Shown here: positions 8,303 to 17,764 of the stretch, one piece after another | How the letters are laid out: the number at the start of each line of letters is the position of its first letter | Numbering within the stretch: the stretch's first letter is position 1 | Assembly (NCBI RefSeq): GCF_006538745.1 | Contig: NZ_BJLR01000030.1 | Span: forward strand, 296,317 to 360,316 | Reading direction: 5' to 3' | Source of the DNA: Cellulomonas cellasea | GTDB taxonomy: Bacteria > Actinomycetota > Actinomycetes > Actinomycetales > Cellulomonadaceae | Length of the DNA: 64,000 nt | Position numbers and translations under genes: made by a program | The notes under the pieces: model-generated | What the model saw: only the letters and a program-made list of their open reading frames with translations | Databases searched by the model: none | What the model was told of the DNA's origin: nothing

Positions 8303-9613
8303 TCAGTCCCGGCTGAAGTCCGCCCCGAGCGCACCGAGCTTGTCCATGAAGTGCTCGTAGCCGCGGTCGATCAGGCTGATCCCCCGCACGGACGACGTGC
8401 CCTTCGCGGCGAGCGCCGCGATGAGGTGGCTGAACCCGCCGCGCAGGTCCGGGACCTCGATGTCGGCGGCCGCGAGCGGCGTCGGGCCCGAGATGACCGC
8501 GGAGTGGTAGAAGTTGCGCTGCCCGAACCGGCAGGGCCAGCCGCCGAGGCACTCCTTGTAGACCTGGATCGTCGCGCCCATGCCGCGCAGCGCGTCGGTG
8601 AAGCCGAAGCGGTTCTCGTAGACCGTCTCGTGGACGATCGACAGGCCCTTGGCCTGCGTGAGCGCGACGACGAGCGGCTGCTGCCAGTCCGTCATGAAGC
8701 CGGGGTGCACGTCCGTCTCGAGCACGATCGAGCGCAGGTCGCCGCCGGGGTGGAAGAACCGGATCCCGTCGTCGTCCACGGTGAACTCGCCGCCGACCTT
8801 GCGGAACGTGTTGAGGAACGCCGTCATCTCCGGCTGGGTCGCCCCGCGCACGTAGATGTCGCCGCCCGTCGCGAGCGCCGCGGAGGCCCACGACGCGGCC
8901 TCGATGCGGTCCGAGAGCGCGGTGTGCTGGAAGCCGTTGAGGCGGTCGACGCCCTCGATGCGGATGACCCGGTCGGTGTCGACCGAGATGATCGCGCCCA
9001 TCTTCTGCAGGACGTTGATCAGGTCCATGATCTCGGGCTCGATCGCCGCGTTCGAGAGCTCGGTGAGCCCCTCGGCGCGCACGGCCGTGAGCAGGAGCTG
9101 CTCGGTCGCCCCGACGCTCGGGTACGGCAGCGCGATCTTGGTGCCCTGGAGGCGGCGCGGCGCGCGGATGTGGATGCCGCCCTCGCGCTTGTCCACGACG
9201 GCGCCGAACTGGCGCAGGATGTCGAGGTGGTAGTTGATCGGGCGGTCACCGATCCGGCAGCCGCCGAGATCGGGGATGAACGCCTCGCCGAGCCGGTGCA
9301 GCAGCGGGCCGCAGAACAGGATCGGGATGCGGCTCGAGCGGGCGTGGGCGTCGATGTCGGCGACGTGCGCGGACTCGACGTTGGACGGGTCGAGGTGCAG
9401 CGTGCCGTCGTCGGCCGTCACGGTCACGCCGTGCAGCTCGAGCAGGCCCGTCACGACGGCCACGTCGCGGATCTGCGGGACGTTCCGCAGGACGCTCGGT
9501 CCTTCACCGAGGAGCGCGGCGACCATGGCCTTCGAGACGAAGTTCTTGGCGCCACGGACGGTGATCTCCCCCGAGAGCGGGGTCCCACCGTTGACGTACA
9601 GCAGATCGGTCAT
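8303..9613 (-). CDS. murA: UDP-N-acetylglucosamine 1-carboxyvinyltransferase
   Basis: A 436-residue enzyme doing the first committed step of peptidoglycan synthesis, transfer of enolpyruvate from PEP to UDP-GlcNAc. The PEP-binding, fosfomycin-target cysteine is present (Cys119 in LGGCRIGDRPINYH). RGAKNFVSKAMVAALL near the N-terminus carries the conserved Lys-Asn pair. I chose ATG 9613 (MTDLLYVNGG) over ATG 9622 because GGGGA is 5 nt before the former. It stands in the conserved murA-plsC-gpsA-ddl order. Confidence 0.97.
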   Translation of the reverse strand: MTDLLYVNGGTPLSGEITVRGAKNFVSKAMVAALLGEGPSVLRNVPQIRDVAVVTGLLELHGVTVTADDGTLHLDPSNVESAHVADIDAHARSSRIPILFCGPLLHRLGEAFIPDLGGCRIGDRPINYHLDILRQFGAVVDKREGGIHIRAPRRLQGTKIALPYPSVGATEQLLLTAVRAEGLTELSNAAIEPEIMDLINVLQKMGAIISVDTDRVIRIEGVDRLNGFQHTALSDRIEAASWASAALATGGDIYVRGATQPEMTAFLNTFRKVGGEFTVDDDGIRFFHPGGDLRSIVLETDVHPGFMTDWQQPLVVALTQAKGLSIVHETVYENRFGFTDALRGMGATIQVYKECLGGWPCRFGQRNFYHSAVISGPTPLAAADIEVPDLRGGFSHLIAALAAKGTSSVRGISLIDRGYEHFMDKLGALGADFSRD

Positions 9614-9666
9614 GGTCCCCATCGTCGCTCACGGAACCGCGTGGTTCCTAACCGCGGGCCTGGCGC

Positions 9667-9703
9667 GTCGCCCGTCCGCGCAGAACCTGCACGGACGGGC
9701 GAC
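9667..9703 (-). terminator. leuCD terminator
   Basis: A 12-bp perfect stem, GTCGCCCGTCCG with CGGACGGGCGAC, 32 nt after the leuD stop. No U tract. Confidence 0.65.
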
Positions 9704-9735
9704 ACGCGGGACGTACCGGGACGTTCCCGGACGGG

Positions 9736-10407
9736 TCAGACGGTGCGCGTCGCGCCGAGCTCGACCGGGACGCCGACGGGGCGCGCGGCCTCGATCTCGA
9801 CGGGCGGCAGGTGCTTGGCGGGCAGCGTGCGCGGGCGCCACGGCTCGCGCGTCGCCTCGAACGCGGTGATCTCGGCCTCGTGCTGGAGCGTGAGGCCGAT
9901 GTCGTCGAGCCCCTCGAGCAGGCGCCAGCGCGTGTAGTCGTCGACGTGGAACGGGACGACGACGTCGTCGGCCGTGATCGTCCGGGCGACGAGGTCGACC
10001 GTGACCTCGGTCCCCGGCCGCGTCTCGAGCACCTTCCAGATCAGCTCGATGTCCTCCTGCGCCGCCTGGGCCGCGAGCAGCCCCTGCTTGCCCGAGTTGC
10101 CGCGGAAGATGTCGGCGAACCGGTTCGAGATGACGACCTTGAAGCCGTAGTCCTTGAGCGCCCACACCGCGTGCTCGCGCGACGAGCCGGTGCCGAAGTC
10201 GGGACCCGCGACGAGCACCGAGCCCGACGAGTACGCCGGCTGGTTGAGCACGAAGGACGGGTCCCCGCGCCACGCCGCGAACAGCGCGTCCTCGAAGCCG
10301 GTCCGCGTCACGCGCTTGAGGTAGACGGCGGGGATGATCTGGTCGGTGTCGACGTTGCTGCGACGCAGCGGGACCCCGACGCCGGTGTGCTGGCTGAACT
10401 TCTCCAT
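9736..10407 (-). CDS. leuD: 3-isopropylmalate dehydratase small subunit
   Basis: A 223-residue subunit that pairs with LeuC to isomerise 2- to 3-isopropylmalate in leucine synthesis. Signatures are [35 protein letters not shown] (the substrate-recognition loop) and [17 protein letters not shown]. It starts 30 nt after leuC on the same strand and is followed by a hairpin, so leuC-leuD is an operon. Length is normal for the actinobacterial type. Confidence 0.97.
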   Translation of the reverse strand: MEKFSQHTGVGVPLRRSNVDTDQIIPAVYLKRVTRTGFEDALFAAWRGDPSFVLNQPAYSSGSVLVAGPDFGTGSSREHAVWALKDYGFKVVISNRFADIFRGNSGKQGLLAAQAAQEDIELIWKVLETRPGTEVTVDLVARTITADDVVVPFHVDDYTRWRLLEGLDDIGLTLQHEAEITAFEATREPWRPRTLPAKHLPPVEIEAARPVGVPVELGATRTV

Positions 10408-10437
10408 GGTGCTTCTCGCTTCCGGTGCGTGCGGGGG

Positions 10438-11892
10438 TCAGGCGTGCTGCAGGTCGGTCAGCGGCGAGCCGTCGGGGGCGACGACGTCCGCGCCCAGGTC
10501 CGCCACCGACGAGAGCGTGCCGCGGATCGCGGTCGCGCCGGCGACGAGCGGCGAGACGAGGTGCGTGCGCCCGCCCTTGCCCTGGCGGCCCTCGAAGTTG
10601 CGGTTCGACGTCGACGCCGAGCGCTCCCCCGGCGCGAGCTGGTCGGGGTTCATGCCGAGGCACATCGAGCAGCCGGCGTTGCGCCACTCGGCCCCGAAGT
10701 CGAGGAAGATCTTGTCGAGCCCCTCGGCCTCGGCCTGCAGGCGCACGCGCGCCGACGCGGGCACGACGAGCACCCGCACCGAGTCGGCCTTCTTGCGGCC
10801 GTGGACGAGCTTGGCGACCGAGCGCAGGTCCTCGATGCGGCCGTTGGTGCACGAGCCGATGAAGACCGTGTCGACCGGGATCTCGCGCAGCGGCTGGCCG
10901 GGCGTCAGGCCCATGTACTCGATCGCGCGCTCGGCGGCCTGGCGCTCGTTCTCGTCGGCGATCTGCTCGGGGACGGGCACGTTGCCCGAGAGCGGCAGGC
11001 CCTGGCCGGGGTTGGTGCCCCACGTGACGAACGGCTCGAGGTCGGCCGCCTCGAGCACGACCTCGGCGTCGAACGTCGCGTCGTCGTCGGTGCGCAGCGT
11101 CCTCCAGTACTCGACCGCGGCGTCCCAGTCGGCGCCCTCGGGCGCGTGCGGGCGGCCCTTCAGGTACTCGAACGTGGTCTCGTCGGGCGCGATCATCCCG
11201 GCGCGGGCGCCCGCCTCGATCGACATGTTGCAGATCGTCATGCGGGCTTCCATCGACAGCGCCTTGATGGCCTCGCCGCGGTACTCGAGCACGTAGCCCT
11301 GGCCGCCGCCGGTGCCGATCTTGGCGATGATCGCGAGGATGATGTCCTTCGACGTGGCACCCGAGGGCAGCGTGCCGTTGACGGTGATGGCCATCGTCTT
11401 GAACGGCACGAGCGGCAGGGTCTGGGTCGCGAGGACGTGCTCGACCTCGCTCGTCCCGATGCCGAACGCGAGCGCGCCGAACGCGCCGTGCGTCGAGGTG
11501 TGCGAGTCGCCGCAGACGACCGTGAGGCCCGGCATCGTGAGGCCGAGCTGCGGGCCGACCTGGTGGACGATCCCCTGGTCGGCGTCGCCGAGCGAGTGGA
11601 TGCGCACGCCGAACTCCTGCGCGTTGTTGCGCAGCGTCTGGATCTGGGTGCGGCTCGTCACGTCGGCGATGGGCCGGTCGATGTCGAGCGTCGGGGTGTT
11701 GTGGTCCTCGGTGGCCAGCGTGAGGTCGGTGCGGCGCACCGTCCGGCCCGCGAGGCGGAGCCCCTCGAACGCCTGCGGGCTGGTCACCTCGTGCACCAGG
11801 TGGAGGTCGATGTAGAGCAGGTCCGGTGCGCCGTCGGTGCCGCGGCGCACGATGTGCGCGTCCCAAACCTTCTCTGCCAGCGTGCCGGCCAT
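10438..11892 (-). CDS. leuC: 3-isopropylmalate dehydratase large subunit
   Basis: A 484-residue aconitase-family protein. Its [4Fe-4S] cysteines are in [11 protein letters not shown] and [43 protein letters not shown] is abridged here to its hallmark [10 protein letters not shown]. The ATG follows GAGAGGA at a good distance. The gene is divergent from the IclR-type regulator at 11993 with a 100-nt space holding a palindrome, the standard arrangement of NdgR/LtbR with leuCD. Confidence 0.98.
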   Translation of the reverse strand: MAGTLAEKVWDAHIVRRGTDGAPDLLYIDLHLVHEVTSPQAFEGLRLAGRTVRRTDLTLATEDHNTPTLDIDRPIADVTSRTQIQTLRNNAQEFGVRIHSLGDADQGIVHQVGPQLGLTMPGLTVVCGDSHTSTHGAFGALAFGIGTSEVEHVLATQTLPLVPFKTMAITVNGTLPSGATSKDIILAIIAKIGTGGGQGYVLEYRGEAIKALSMEARMTICNMSIEAGARAGMIAPDETTFEYLKGRPHAPEGADWDAAVEYWRTLRTDDDATFDAEVVLEAADLEPFVTWGTNPGQGLPLSGNVPVPEQIADENERQAAERAIEYMGLTPGQPLREIPVDTVFIGSCTNGRIEDLRSVAKLVHGRKKADSVRVLVVPASARVRLQAEAEGLDKIFLDFGAEWRNAGCSMCLGMNPDQLAPGERSASTSNRNFEGRQGKGGRTHLVSPLVAGATAIRGTLSSVADLGADVVAPDGSPLTDLQHA

Positions 11893-11957
11893 GTCCGTGG
11901 TCCTCTCGTGATCCCCCGCCGGAGAATGGTTGCGGGGCAGTAAGTAGGCCGAGCGGC

Positions 11958-11986
11958 TTGCGTCTCAGGTTACGAGACGCCAATAT
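11958..11986 (+). promoter_or_regulatory. ndgR promoter, leaderless
   Basis: TTGCGT (11958-11963), 17 nt, CAATAT (11981-11986), then 6 nt to the ATG at 11993. Transcription should begin at or next to the start codon. The whole spacer is filled by the palindrome at 11960-11980, so a protein bound there would block RNA polymerase. Confidence 0.6.
11960..11980. promoter_or_regulatory. Palindromic operator, probably for NdgR/LtbR
   Basis: GCGTCTC and GAGACGC form a perfect 7-bp inverted repeat around a 7-nt spacer. It lies between leuC and its divergent IclR-type regulator. The same type of palindrome occurs before leuB at 45911-45931. NdgR/LtbR proteins are known to control leuCD and, in Corynebacterium, leuB. 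Confidence 0.65.
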
Positions 11987-11992
11987 CGACCT

Positions 11993-12712
11993 ATGGACAA
12001 CTCTAGCGGAGTCGGCGTGCTGGACAAGGCCGCGTCCGTTCTCAGTGCACTCGACGCCGGTCCGGCGACGCTCGCGCAGCTCGTGACCGCCACCCACCTC
12101 GCGCGCCCGACAGCGCACCGGCTCGCCGTCGCGCTCGAGCACCACCGCCTCGTCGCCCGCGACATGCAGGGCCGGTTCGTGCTCGGACCCCGCCTCTCGG
12201 AGCTCTCCACGGCCGCCGGCGAGGACCGCCTGCTCGCGGCCGCGGGTCCCGTCCTGACGGCGCTGCGCGACCACACCGGCGAGAGCGCCCAGCTCTACCG
12301 CCGGCAGGGTGACCAGCGCATCTGCGTCGCCGCCGCCGAGCGGCCCATCGGCCTGCGGGACTCGATCCCCGTCGGCGCGACGCTCACGATGCAGGCCGGC
12401 TCCGCCGCGCAGATCCTGCTCGCCTGGGAGGAGCCCGACCGCCTGCACCGCGGCCTCCAGGGTGCCAAGTTCACGGCGACGATCCTCTCGGGCGTCCGGC
12501 GCCGCGGGTGGGCCCAGTCGGTGTCCGAGCGCGAGGTCGGCGTCGCGTCGGTCTCCGCGCCCGTGCGCGGACCGTCGGGGCGCATCGTCGCAGCCGTCTC
12601 GATCTCCGGACCCCTCGAGCGCCTCTCGCGCCAGCCGGGCCGCCTGCACGCCGCCGCGGTCGTCTCGGCCGCCAACCGGCTGACGGAGGTGCTGCGCCGC
12701 ACGGGTGAATGA
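11993..12712 (+). CDS. ndgR: IclR family regulator of leucine biosynthesis (NdgR/LtbR type)
   Basis: A 239-residue protein with an N-terminal winged helix (VLDKAASVLSAL through ARPTAHRLAVALE) and a C-terminal IclR effector domain (LRDSIPVGATLTMQAGSAAQI; SVSAPVRGPSGRIVAAVSISGP). NdgR of Streptomyces and LtbR of Corynebacterium regulate leuCD and other amino acid genes from this same divergent position. The start codon follows a -10 element by 6 nt, so its own mRNA is probably leaderless and autoregulated through the palindrome overlapping its promoter. Confidence 0.93.
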   Translation: MDNSSGVGVLDKAASVLSALDAGPATLAQLVTATHLARPTAHRLAVALEHHRLVARDMQGRFVLGPRLSELSTAAGEDRLLAAAGPVLTALRDHTGESAQLYRRQGDQRICVAAAERPIGLRDSIPVGATLTMQAGSAAQILLAWEEPDRLHRGLQGAKFTATILSGVRRRGWAQSVSEREVGVASVSAPVRGPSGRIVAAVSISGPLERLSRQPGRLHAAAVVSAANRLTEVLRRTGE

Positions 12713-12837
12713 GCCGCGGGCCCGGCTGCGGCCGACCCCGGCTCCCCTGCCCGCGCGCCGTCGCCCGGCACGCGGTCCGTCGCTGCCGACCACGACGTCC
12801 GGTCCGGTGCGCCCGTCGCCCGGCTGCGCCTGCCGGC

Positions 12838-13944
12838 TCACGGCTCCGCGCGCAGCGGCCCGTACGCCGCCCGGAACGCCCGCGGCCCGGCGAGCGGCGC
12901 CAGCGGCCGTGCGAGCGCGTCCGGCAGCGCCGCGAGCCGCGACATCCGATCGGTCGTCGCCTGCACGTGCGCGACGCGCGGACGCCGACGCCGCTCCCAG
13001 GCCGCGCACGCCCGCACCCAGTCGTCCTCGGCGGCCAGCGCTTCTGCCAGCACGAGGGCGTCCTCGAGCGCACCGGCCGCCCCCTGGGCCCAGACGGGGC
13101 CCGTCGCGTGCGCGGCGTCGCCCAGCACCAGGACGCGGTCCCGGTGCCACGTGGCCGCCCGCACCTCGGTGACGGCCGAGTGGTACCTCGTCGCCCCCGG
13201 CGCGCACGCGGCCTCGACGGCGAGCCGCGCGGGCTCCGGGAACCGCGCGAACGCGGCGGCCAGCCAGTCGAGCCCGCTCCCCGTGCCGCCGCCGCGGCTG
13301 CTCGACGCGTAGCCGTAGACCTCACCCGGCCCCACGGGGACGAGCAGGAGCGCCAGGCCGCCGCCGGTCCACGCCGTCCAGCACGCCACCCCGGGGTCCG
13401 GGACGACGAAGCGCCAGCTCGTCGCGGTCATGACCGACGCCCGGCCCGCGGTCGGGGCGACCGCGTCGCGGACGACGGACCGCACGCCGTCGGCGCCCAC
13501 GACGAGGTCGGCCGGCTCCCGCGTGCCGTCCTCGAGCTCCGCCTCGGCGCCGGACGCGTCCCCGACGACGCGCACGACGCCGACCCCGCGGCGCACGGGT
13601 TGGCCGGCGCCCAGCGCGTCCAGCAGCCGCCCGGGCCGCACGCACACCGACGGCGCGACGCCCGACCAGAACGCCGCCTCGTCCACCGCGAACAGCAGCC
13701 GGCCGCGGTCGGTGCGGTACTCGCGCCGCCGGACGGGCACCCCGGCCGCGAGCACCTCCTCCGCGACGCCCAGAGCGGCCAGCGCGCGCACGGCGTTGCC
13801 CGGGAGGTTCAGCCCCAGGCCGGGCTCGGGTGCGCCGCTCCGGCGCTCGACGACCGTGACGTCGTGCATCCCGGCGGAGCGCAGAGCGCGTGCCGTCGCG
13901 AGCCCGGCGACCCCGCTGCCGACGACGAGCACCCGACGCGTCAT
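12838..13944 (-). CDS. FAD-dependent monooxygenase
   Basis: A 368-residue group A flavin monooxygenase (PHBH-fold). The dinucleotide motif VVGSGVAGLATARALRSAG opens the protein, VVGADGVRSVVRDAV is the DG motif that binds FAD and NADPH, and VLVLGDAAHATGPVWAQGA is the GD motif binding the FAD ribityl. Such enzymes hydroxylate or epoxidise aromatic or other small substrates; the substrate is unknown. ATG 13944 has GAGGAGG upstream. A CRP-type palindrome lies 59 nt before the start, so carbon-source control is possible. It stands alone between ndgR and the tRNAs. Confidence 0.9.
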   Translation of the reverse strand: MTRRVLVVGSGVAGLATARALRSAGMHDVTVVERRSGAPEPGLGLNLPGNAVRALAALGVAEEVLAAGVPVRRREYRTDRGRLLFAVDEAAFWSGVAPSVCVRPGRLLDALGAGQPVRRGVGVVRVVGDASGAEAELEDGTREPADLVVGADGVRSVVRDAVAPTAGRASVMTATSWRFVVPDPGVACWTAWTGGGLALLLVPVGPGEVYGYASSSRGGGTGSGLDWLAAAFARFPEPARLAVEAACAPGATRYHSAVTEVRAATWHRDRVLVLGDAAHATGPVWAQGAAGALEDALVLAEALAAEDDWVRACAAWERRRRPRVAHVQATTDRMSRLAALPDALARPLAPLAGPRAFRAAYGPLRAEP

Positions 13945-14002
13945 GGCCGACCTCCTCGCCGCTCGCTCGCCGTGCACCCTGACGGGCTGTCGAGCCCGCG
14001 CC

Positions 14003-14016
14003 GTGAGAGACGTCAC
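14003..14016. promoter_or_regulatory. CRP/GlxR-type site before the FAD monooxygenase
   Basis: GTGA-GAGACG-TCAC, matching the GTGA-N6-TCAC core of CRP-family sites. Its centre is about 66 nt before the monooxygenase ATG. Found by reading, not by a scoring matrix. Confidence 0.5.
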
Positions 14017-14102
14017 ACGACCTGGGCGGGCGCCACTGCCCGCACCGGCACCGGCACCGGTACCGCGCGCCCTCCACCCTGGCGCGTCACCCGGACAAAC
14101 GG

Positions 14103-14139
14103 AAGAGCCCCGGTCAGCATCTCGCTGACCAGGGCTCTT
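14103..14139 (-). terminator. Terminator of the tRNA transcript
   Basis: AAGAGCCC, a C-A mismatch, GGTCAGC, loop ATCTC, GCTGACC, GGGCTCTT. It lies just downstream of tRNA-Glu on the minus strand and is followed there by CCGTTTGTCC. Confidence 0.75.
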
Positions 14140-14146
14140 GCCTCTG

Positions 14147-14219
14147 TACCCCCGACCGGATTCGAACCGGCGCTACCGCCGTGAGAGGGCGGCGTGCTAG
14201 GCCGCTACACAACGGGGGC
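14147..14219 (-). tRNA. tRNA-Glu (anticodon CTC)
   Basis: A 73-nt cloverleaf on the minus strand. The acceptor stem is GCCCCCG with CGGGGGT, the anticodon arm is CCGCC-CTCTCAC-GGCGG with anticodon CTC (codon GAG), and the T arm contains GGTTCGAATCC. CCA is not encoded. Confidence 0.95.
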
Positions 14220-14309
14220 CTATGCAGCCTGCGAGCGAGCTCGCGTGCTACGGGTGAACACTCTACCGGAAGCTCTGAGGATCTCAGAACCGCCGCAGCG
14301 GTGCTCGCG

Positions 14310-14381
14310 CTGGGGTACCAGGACTCGAACCTAGACTAACTGAACCAGAATCAGTCGTGCTGCCAATTACACCATACCCCA
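14310..14381 (-). tRNA. tRNA-Gln (anticodon CTG)
   Basis: A 72-nt cloverleaf on the minus strand. Acceptor stem TGGGGTA with TACCCCA, anticodon arm ACTGA-TTCTGGT-TCAGT with anticodon CTG (codon CAG), T arm with GGTTCGAGTCC. It lies 90 nt upstream of tRNA-Glu and is probably co-transcribed with it. Confidence 0.95.
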
Positions 14382-14616
14382 TGGGGGTACCTCCTCCGCG
14401 CTGTTGCGTTCCGGACCGAGGCCCGTCACGCGGCACACGCGGACGTCGTACCGCTGGTGAACATTACCCGACGCCGGAGGCCCGTCCAAACCCGATCCCC
14501 GCCGGGGCCTCCGCGGACGCCGAGCCGGCGGCAGCTCGTGCGACGCCGGTGCCCGCCCGCCCCGCCGACCGACGCCCCGGCCAGCCGCCCCCGCGCGTGC
14601 GTGGGATGCTCGTCCC

Positions 14617-15363
14617 ATGGCTGACGACCCCGCCCGCCAGGACAGGGCCCGCTCGTTCGACCGGGGGGCTCAGGCGTACGGGCGCGCGCGCCCCTCCTAC
14701 CCCGACGACGCGGTGCGCTGGTGCGTGCCCGAGGGTGCGCACCGCGTCCTCGACCTGGCCGCCGGCACCGGCAAGCTCACCGCGGTCCTCGTCGCGCACG
14801 GGTTCGACGTGACCGCCGTCGAGCCGTCGCGGGCGATGCGCGAGCAGCTCACGTCGCTGCTGCCGGACGTGACCCCCCGGCCCGGCACGGCCGAGGACAC
14901 CGGGCTGCCGACGGCCTCGGTCGACGCCGTGACCGTCGCCCAGGCGTGGCACTGGTTCGACGAGGCCGCGGCGAGCGCCGAGATCGCCCGCGTCCTGCGG
15001 CCGGGCGGCACGCTCGCGCTGCTGTGGAACGTGCGGGACCCGTCCGTCGACTGGGTCGCGCGGTTCGGCGAGATCATCCACCGCGGCGACGCGCAGGAGC
15101 GGGAGCCCGTCGCGCCGCGCCTCGGGGACCTTTTTGACGAGCCCGAGCACGCGACGTTCCCGTGGACGGACCGCATCGCGGTGCGGACGTTGCGGATGCT
15201 CGCCGCGTCGCGCAGCCACCTGCTGACGCTGCCGGCCGAGCGGCGCGAGGAGCTGCTCGACGAGGTCGACGAGCTCGGCCGCACGCACGCGGACCTGCGG
15301 GGCCGCGACGAGGTCGACCTGCCCTACCGGACGGTGTGCTGGCGCGCGCGGGTGCGCGGCTGA
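14617..15363 (+). CDS. Class I SAM-dependent methyltransferase
   Basis: A 248-residue protein of the UbiE/Methyltransf_11 group. Motif I is VLDLAAGTGKLTAVL, followed by VEPSRAMREQL, AEDTGLPTASVDAVTVAQAWHWF-like motif II/III sequence and VLRPGGTLALLW. The N-terminal RSFDRGAQAYGRARPSYP is typical of a set of actinobacterial methyltransferases without known substrate. GATGCT lies 6 nt before the ATG, suggesting a leaderless message. It converges on the HAD gene across a strong hairpin. Confidence 0.92.
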   Translation: MADDPARQDRARSFDRGAQAYGRARPSYPDDAVRWCVPEGAHRVLDLAAGTGKLTAVLVAHGFDVTAVEPSRAMREQLTSLLPDVTPRPGTAEDTGLPTASVDAVTVAQAWHWFDEAAASAEIARVLRPGGTLALLWNVRDPSVDWVARFGEIIHRGDAQEREPVAPRLGDLFDEPEHATFPWTDRIAVRTLRMLAASRSHLLTLPAERREELLDEVDELGRTHADLRGRDEVDLPYRTVCWRARVRG

Positions 15364-15376
15364 CCGACGAGGCGAC

Positions 15377-15410
15377 GCGGGCCCGGCAGGGCCGCCCACG
15401 CGGGGCCCGC
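15377..15410. terminator. Bidirectional terminator
   Basis: GCGGGCCC and GGGCCCGC form an 8-bp perfect stem in the 49-nt space between two converging genes. Confidence 0.55.
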
Positions 15411-15412
15411 GG

Positions 15413-16186
15413 TCAGCGGCCGAGGACCGCGGGCAGCTCCGCGAGGGACGTCACGACGTGCACGCCCGCCGCGCGCGCCGCGGCGATGTCGGCCTCCGGG
15501 ACGGTGCGCCGACGACCGCCCGGGCGGTCGACCCACACGCCGACGAGCCCGGCGCTCACGGCGGCGTGCGCGTCCACGTCGAGCTCGTCGCCGACGTACG
15601 CCGTGCGCGCCGGGTCCGTCCCGAGCCGGCGGCAGGCCTCGACGAAGACGCGCGGGTCGGGCTTGCCGAAGCCGAGCGTGTCGGTCCCGACGAGCATCGG
15701 CACGCGCTCCCCGAACCCCGCGGCCTCGAGCTTGCGGGTCTGGTAGACCACGTCGGCGTTGCTCAGCGCACCCACCGCGAGGCCGGCCGCCACGAGCCCG
15801 TCCACGACGTCCGAGGCCTCCGGGTGCGCCGCCCAGGCGGCGGCGAACGCGGCGTCGAAGAGCTCGTCCCACGCCTCGTACGCCTCGTCGTCGAGCTCGA
15901 CGCCGCCGAACGCGCGGTGCAGGTCGTTCGCGCGCCCCATGCGCTGGGTCCGGTGGCTGACCTCGCCGCGCGTGAACTGCGCGTACCGGTCGTGCTCGTC
16001 GGCCCGCCAGAAGGCCACGAGCCCCGCGCGCTGTTCCGCGTCGAGGTGCGGCAGGTACCGGTCGGCGACGACCCGCATCGCCGCCCCGAACGCCGCGCGC
16101 GTGTCGACCAGCGTGTCGTCGATGTCGAACAGCACGCCGTCGACGTGCAGCACCCCGTCGAGCGCCGCCGTCCCCTCGACCGTCAC
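15413..16186 (-). CDS. HAD family hydrolase
   Basis: A 257-residue haloacid dehalogenase-like phosphatase. Motif I is [15 protein letters not shown] with the two catalytic aspartates; motif II is in VGALSNAD; motif III Lys and motif IV Asp are in [13 protein letters not shown] and [23 protein letters not shown]. The helical cap lies between motifs I and II. Substrate unknown. Its GTG start overlaps the gltX stop by 4 bp, so the pair is translationally coupled. Confidence 0.92.
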   Translation of the reverse strand: MTVEGTAALDGVLHVDGVLFDIDDTLVDTRAAFGAAMRVVADRYLPHLDAEQRAGLVAFWRADEHDRYAQFTRGEVSHRTQRMGRANDLHRAFGGVELDDEAYEAWDELFDAAFAAAWAAHPEASDVVDGLVAAGLAVGALSNADVVYQTRKLEAAGFGERVPMLVGTDTLGFGKPDPRVFVEACRRLGTDPARTAYVGDELDVDAHAAVSAGLVGVWVDRPGGRRRTVPEADIAAARAAGVHVVTSLAELPAVLGR

Positions 16187-17712
16187 AGCGACGCGCGCAG
16201 CGTCGCGATCCGCGCGAGCGTCGAGTCCTTGCCGAGGATCTCCATCGATTCGAACAGCGGCGGCGAGACGCGCCGGCCCGAGAGCGCGGTGCGCAGCGGC
16301 GTGTACGCGAAGCGCGGCTTGATGCCGAGCCCGTCGACGAGCGCGACCTGCAGCGCCTCCTGCGTCGCGGCGGTCGTGAACGCGTCGGCCGGGATCGGCT
16401 CGAGCGCGGCCGTCGCGGCGTCGAGCACCGACGCGGCCTCGTCCCGCAGCGCCGCGCGGGCGTCGTCCTCGACCACGAGCGCGTCGTCGGCCACGAACAG
16501 GAAGCCGAGCATCCCGACGGCCTCGCCGAGCAGCGTCATGCGCTCCTGGACGAGCGGCGCGCCGGCGTCGAGCAGCGCGCGGTGGCGGGGCTCGAGGTCG
16601 GCGTAGGAGTCGGTGGGCACGATCCCCGCGCGGTGCAGGTACGGCACGAGCCGGTCCCGGAAGTCCTCGGGGTCGAGCATCCGCACGTGCGCCGAGTTGA
16701 TCGCCTCGGCCTTCTTCACGTCGAAGCGCGCAGGGTTCGGGTTCACGTCCGCGACGTCGAACGACGCGACGAGCTCCTGGGTCGTGAAGATGTCGCGGTC
16801 CGGCCCGATCGACCAGCCGAGCAGCGCCAGGTAGTTGAGCAGGCCCTCGGGCGTGAACCCGCGGTCCCGGTGCAGGAACAGGTTCGACTCGGGGTCGCGC
16901 TTCGAGAGCTTCTTGTTGCCCTCCCCCATGACGTAGGGCAGGTGCCCGAAGACGGGCACGACCGAGCCGACGCCGATCTGCGGCAGCGCGCGGTACAGCG
17001 CGACCTGGCGCGGGGTCGAGGAGAGCAGGTCCTCGCCGCGCAGCACGTGCGTGATCCCCATGAGCGCGTCGTCGACCGGGTTGACGAGCGTGTACAGCGG
17101 CTGGCCGTTCGCGCGCACGATCACGTAGTCCGGCACCGAGCCGGCGGGGAACGTCACGTCGCCGCGCACGAGGTCGGTGAACGTGACGTCGTCGTCGGGC
17201 ATGCGCAGGCGCAGCACGGGCTCGCGGCCCTCGGCACGGAAGGCGGCCACCTGCTCGTCGGTCAGGTCGCGGTCGAACCCGTCGTAGCCGAGCTTCGGGT
17301 CACGTCCCGCAGCGCGGTGGCGCGCCTCGATCTCGTCGGGCGTCGAGAACGACTCGTAGGCGAACCCGCCCTCGAGGAGCCGGCGCGCGACGTCGCGGTA
17401 CAGGTCCATGCGCTGGGACTGCCGGTAGGGCTCGTGCGGGCCGCCGACCTCGACGCCCTCGTCCCAGTCGAGCCCGAGCCAGCGCAGCGCGTCGAGCAGC
17501 TGCTGGTAGCTCTCCTCCGAGTCGCGCGCGGCGTCGGTGTCCTCGATCCGGAACACGAACGTGCCGCCGACGTGGCGCGCGTAGGCCCAGTTGAACAGCG
17601 CGGTCCGGATGAGCCCGACGTGCGGCGTCCCGGTCGGCGAGGGGCAGAAGCGCACGCGGACGGCGGAACCGGTGGGCACGCCGGTGGAGGTCTCAGGAGC
17701 GGTGGAGGTCAC
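16183..17712 (-). CDS. gltX: Glutamate--tRNA ligase
   Basis: A 509-residue class I aminoacyl-tRNA synthetase. The HIGH-like motif is [23 protein letters not shown] (core TGTPHVGL) and the KMSKS-like motif is KKLSKRD. It charges tRNA-Glu and, in actinobacteria lacking GlnRS, also tRNA-Gln before GatCAB amidation; both tRNA genes lie 2 kb away. TACGCT is 7 nt before the GTG start. The order FAH-hydrolase, gltX, HAD is common in related genomes. Confidence 0.98.
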   Translation of the reverse strand: MTSTAPETSTGVPTGSAVRVRFCPSPTGTPHVGLIRTALFNWAYARHVGGTFVFRIEDTDAARDSEESYQQLLDALRWLGLDWDEGVEVGGPHEPYRQSQRMDLYRDVARRLLEGGFAYESFSTPDEIEARHRAAGRDPKLGYDGFDRDLTDEQVAAFRAEGREPVLRLRMPDDDVTFTDLVRGDVTFPAGSVPDYVIVRANGQPLYTLVNPVDDALMGITHVLRGEDLLSSTPRQVALYRALPQIGVGSVVPVFGHLPYVMGEGNKKLSKRDPESNLFLHRDRGFTPEGLLNYLALLGWSIGPDRDIFTTQELVASFDVADVNPNPARFDVKKAEAINSAHVRMLDPEDFRDRLVPYLHRAGIVPTDSYADLEPRHRALLDAGAPLVQERMTLLGEAVGMLGFLFVADDALVVEDDARAALRDEAASVLDAATAALEPIPADAFTTAATQEALQVALVDGLGIKPRFAYTPLRTALSGRRVSPPLFESMEILGKDSTLARIATLRASL

Positions 17713-17764
17713 GGGCTCCAGCGTACTGGCGAGGCTCCGCCCACCTCGGCCCGCCGCCGGGCTG

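Noticed and set aside
9629..13207. A very long open frame on the minus strand across leuD, leuC and ndgR
   Set aside because: It is out of frame with leuC and leuD, low in complexity (runs of Arg/Ala/Gly) and has no family similarity. Long empty frames are expected at this GC content.
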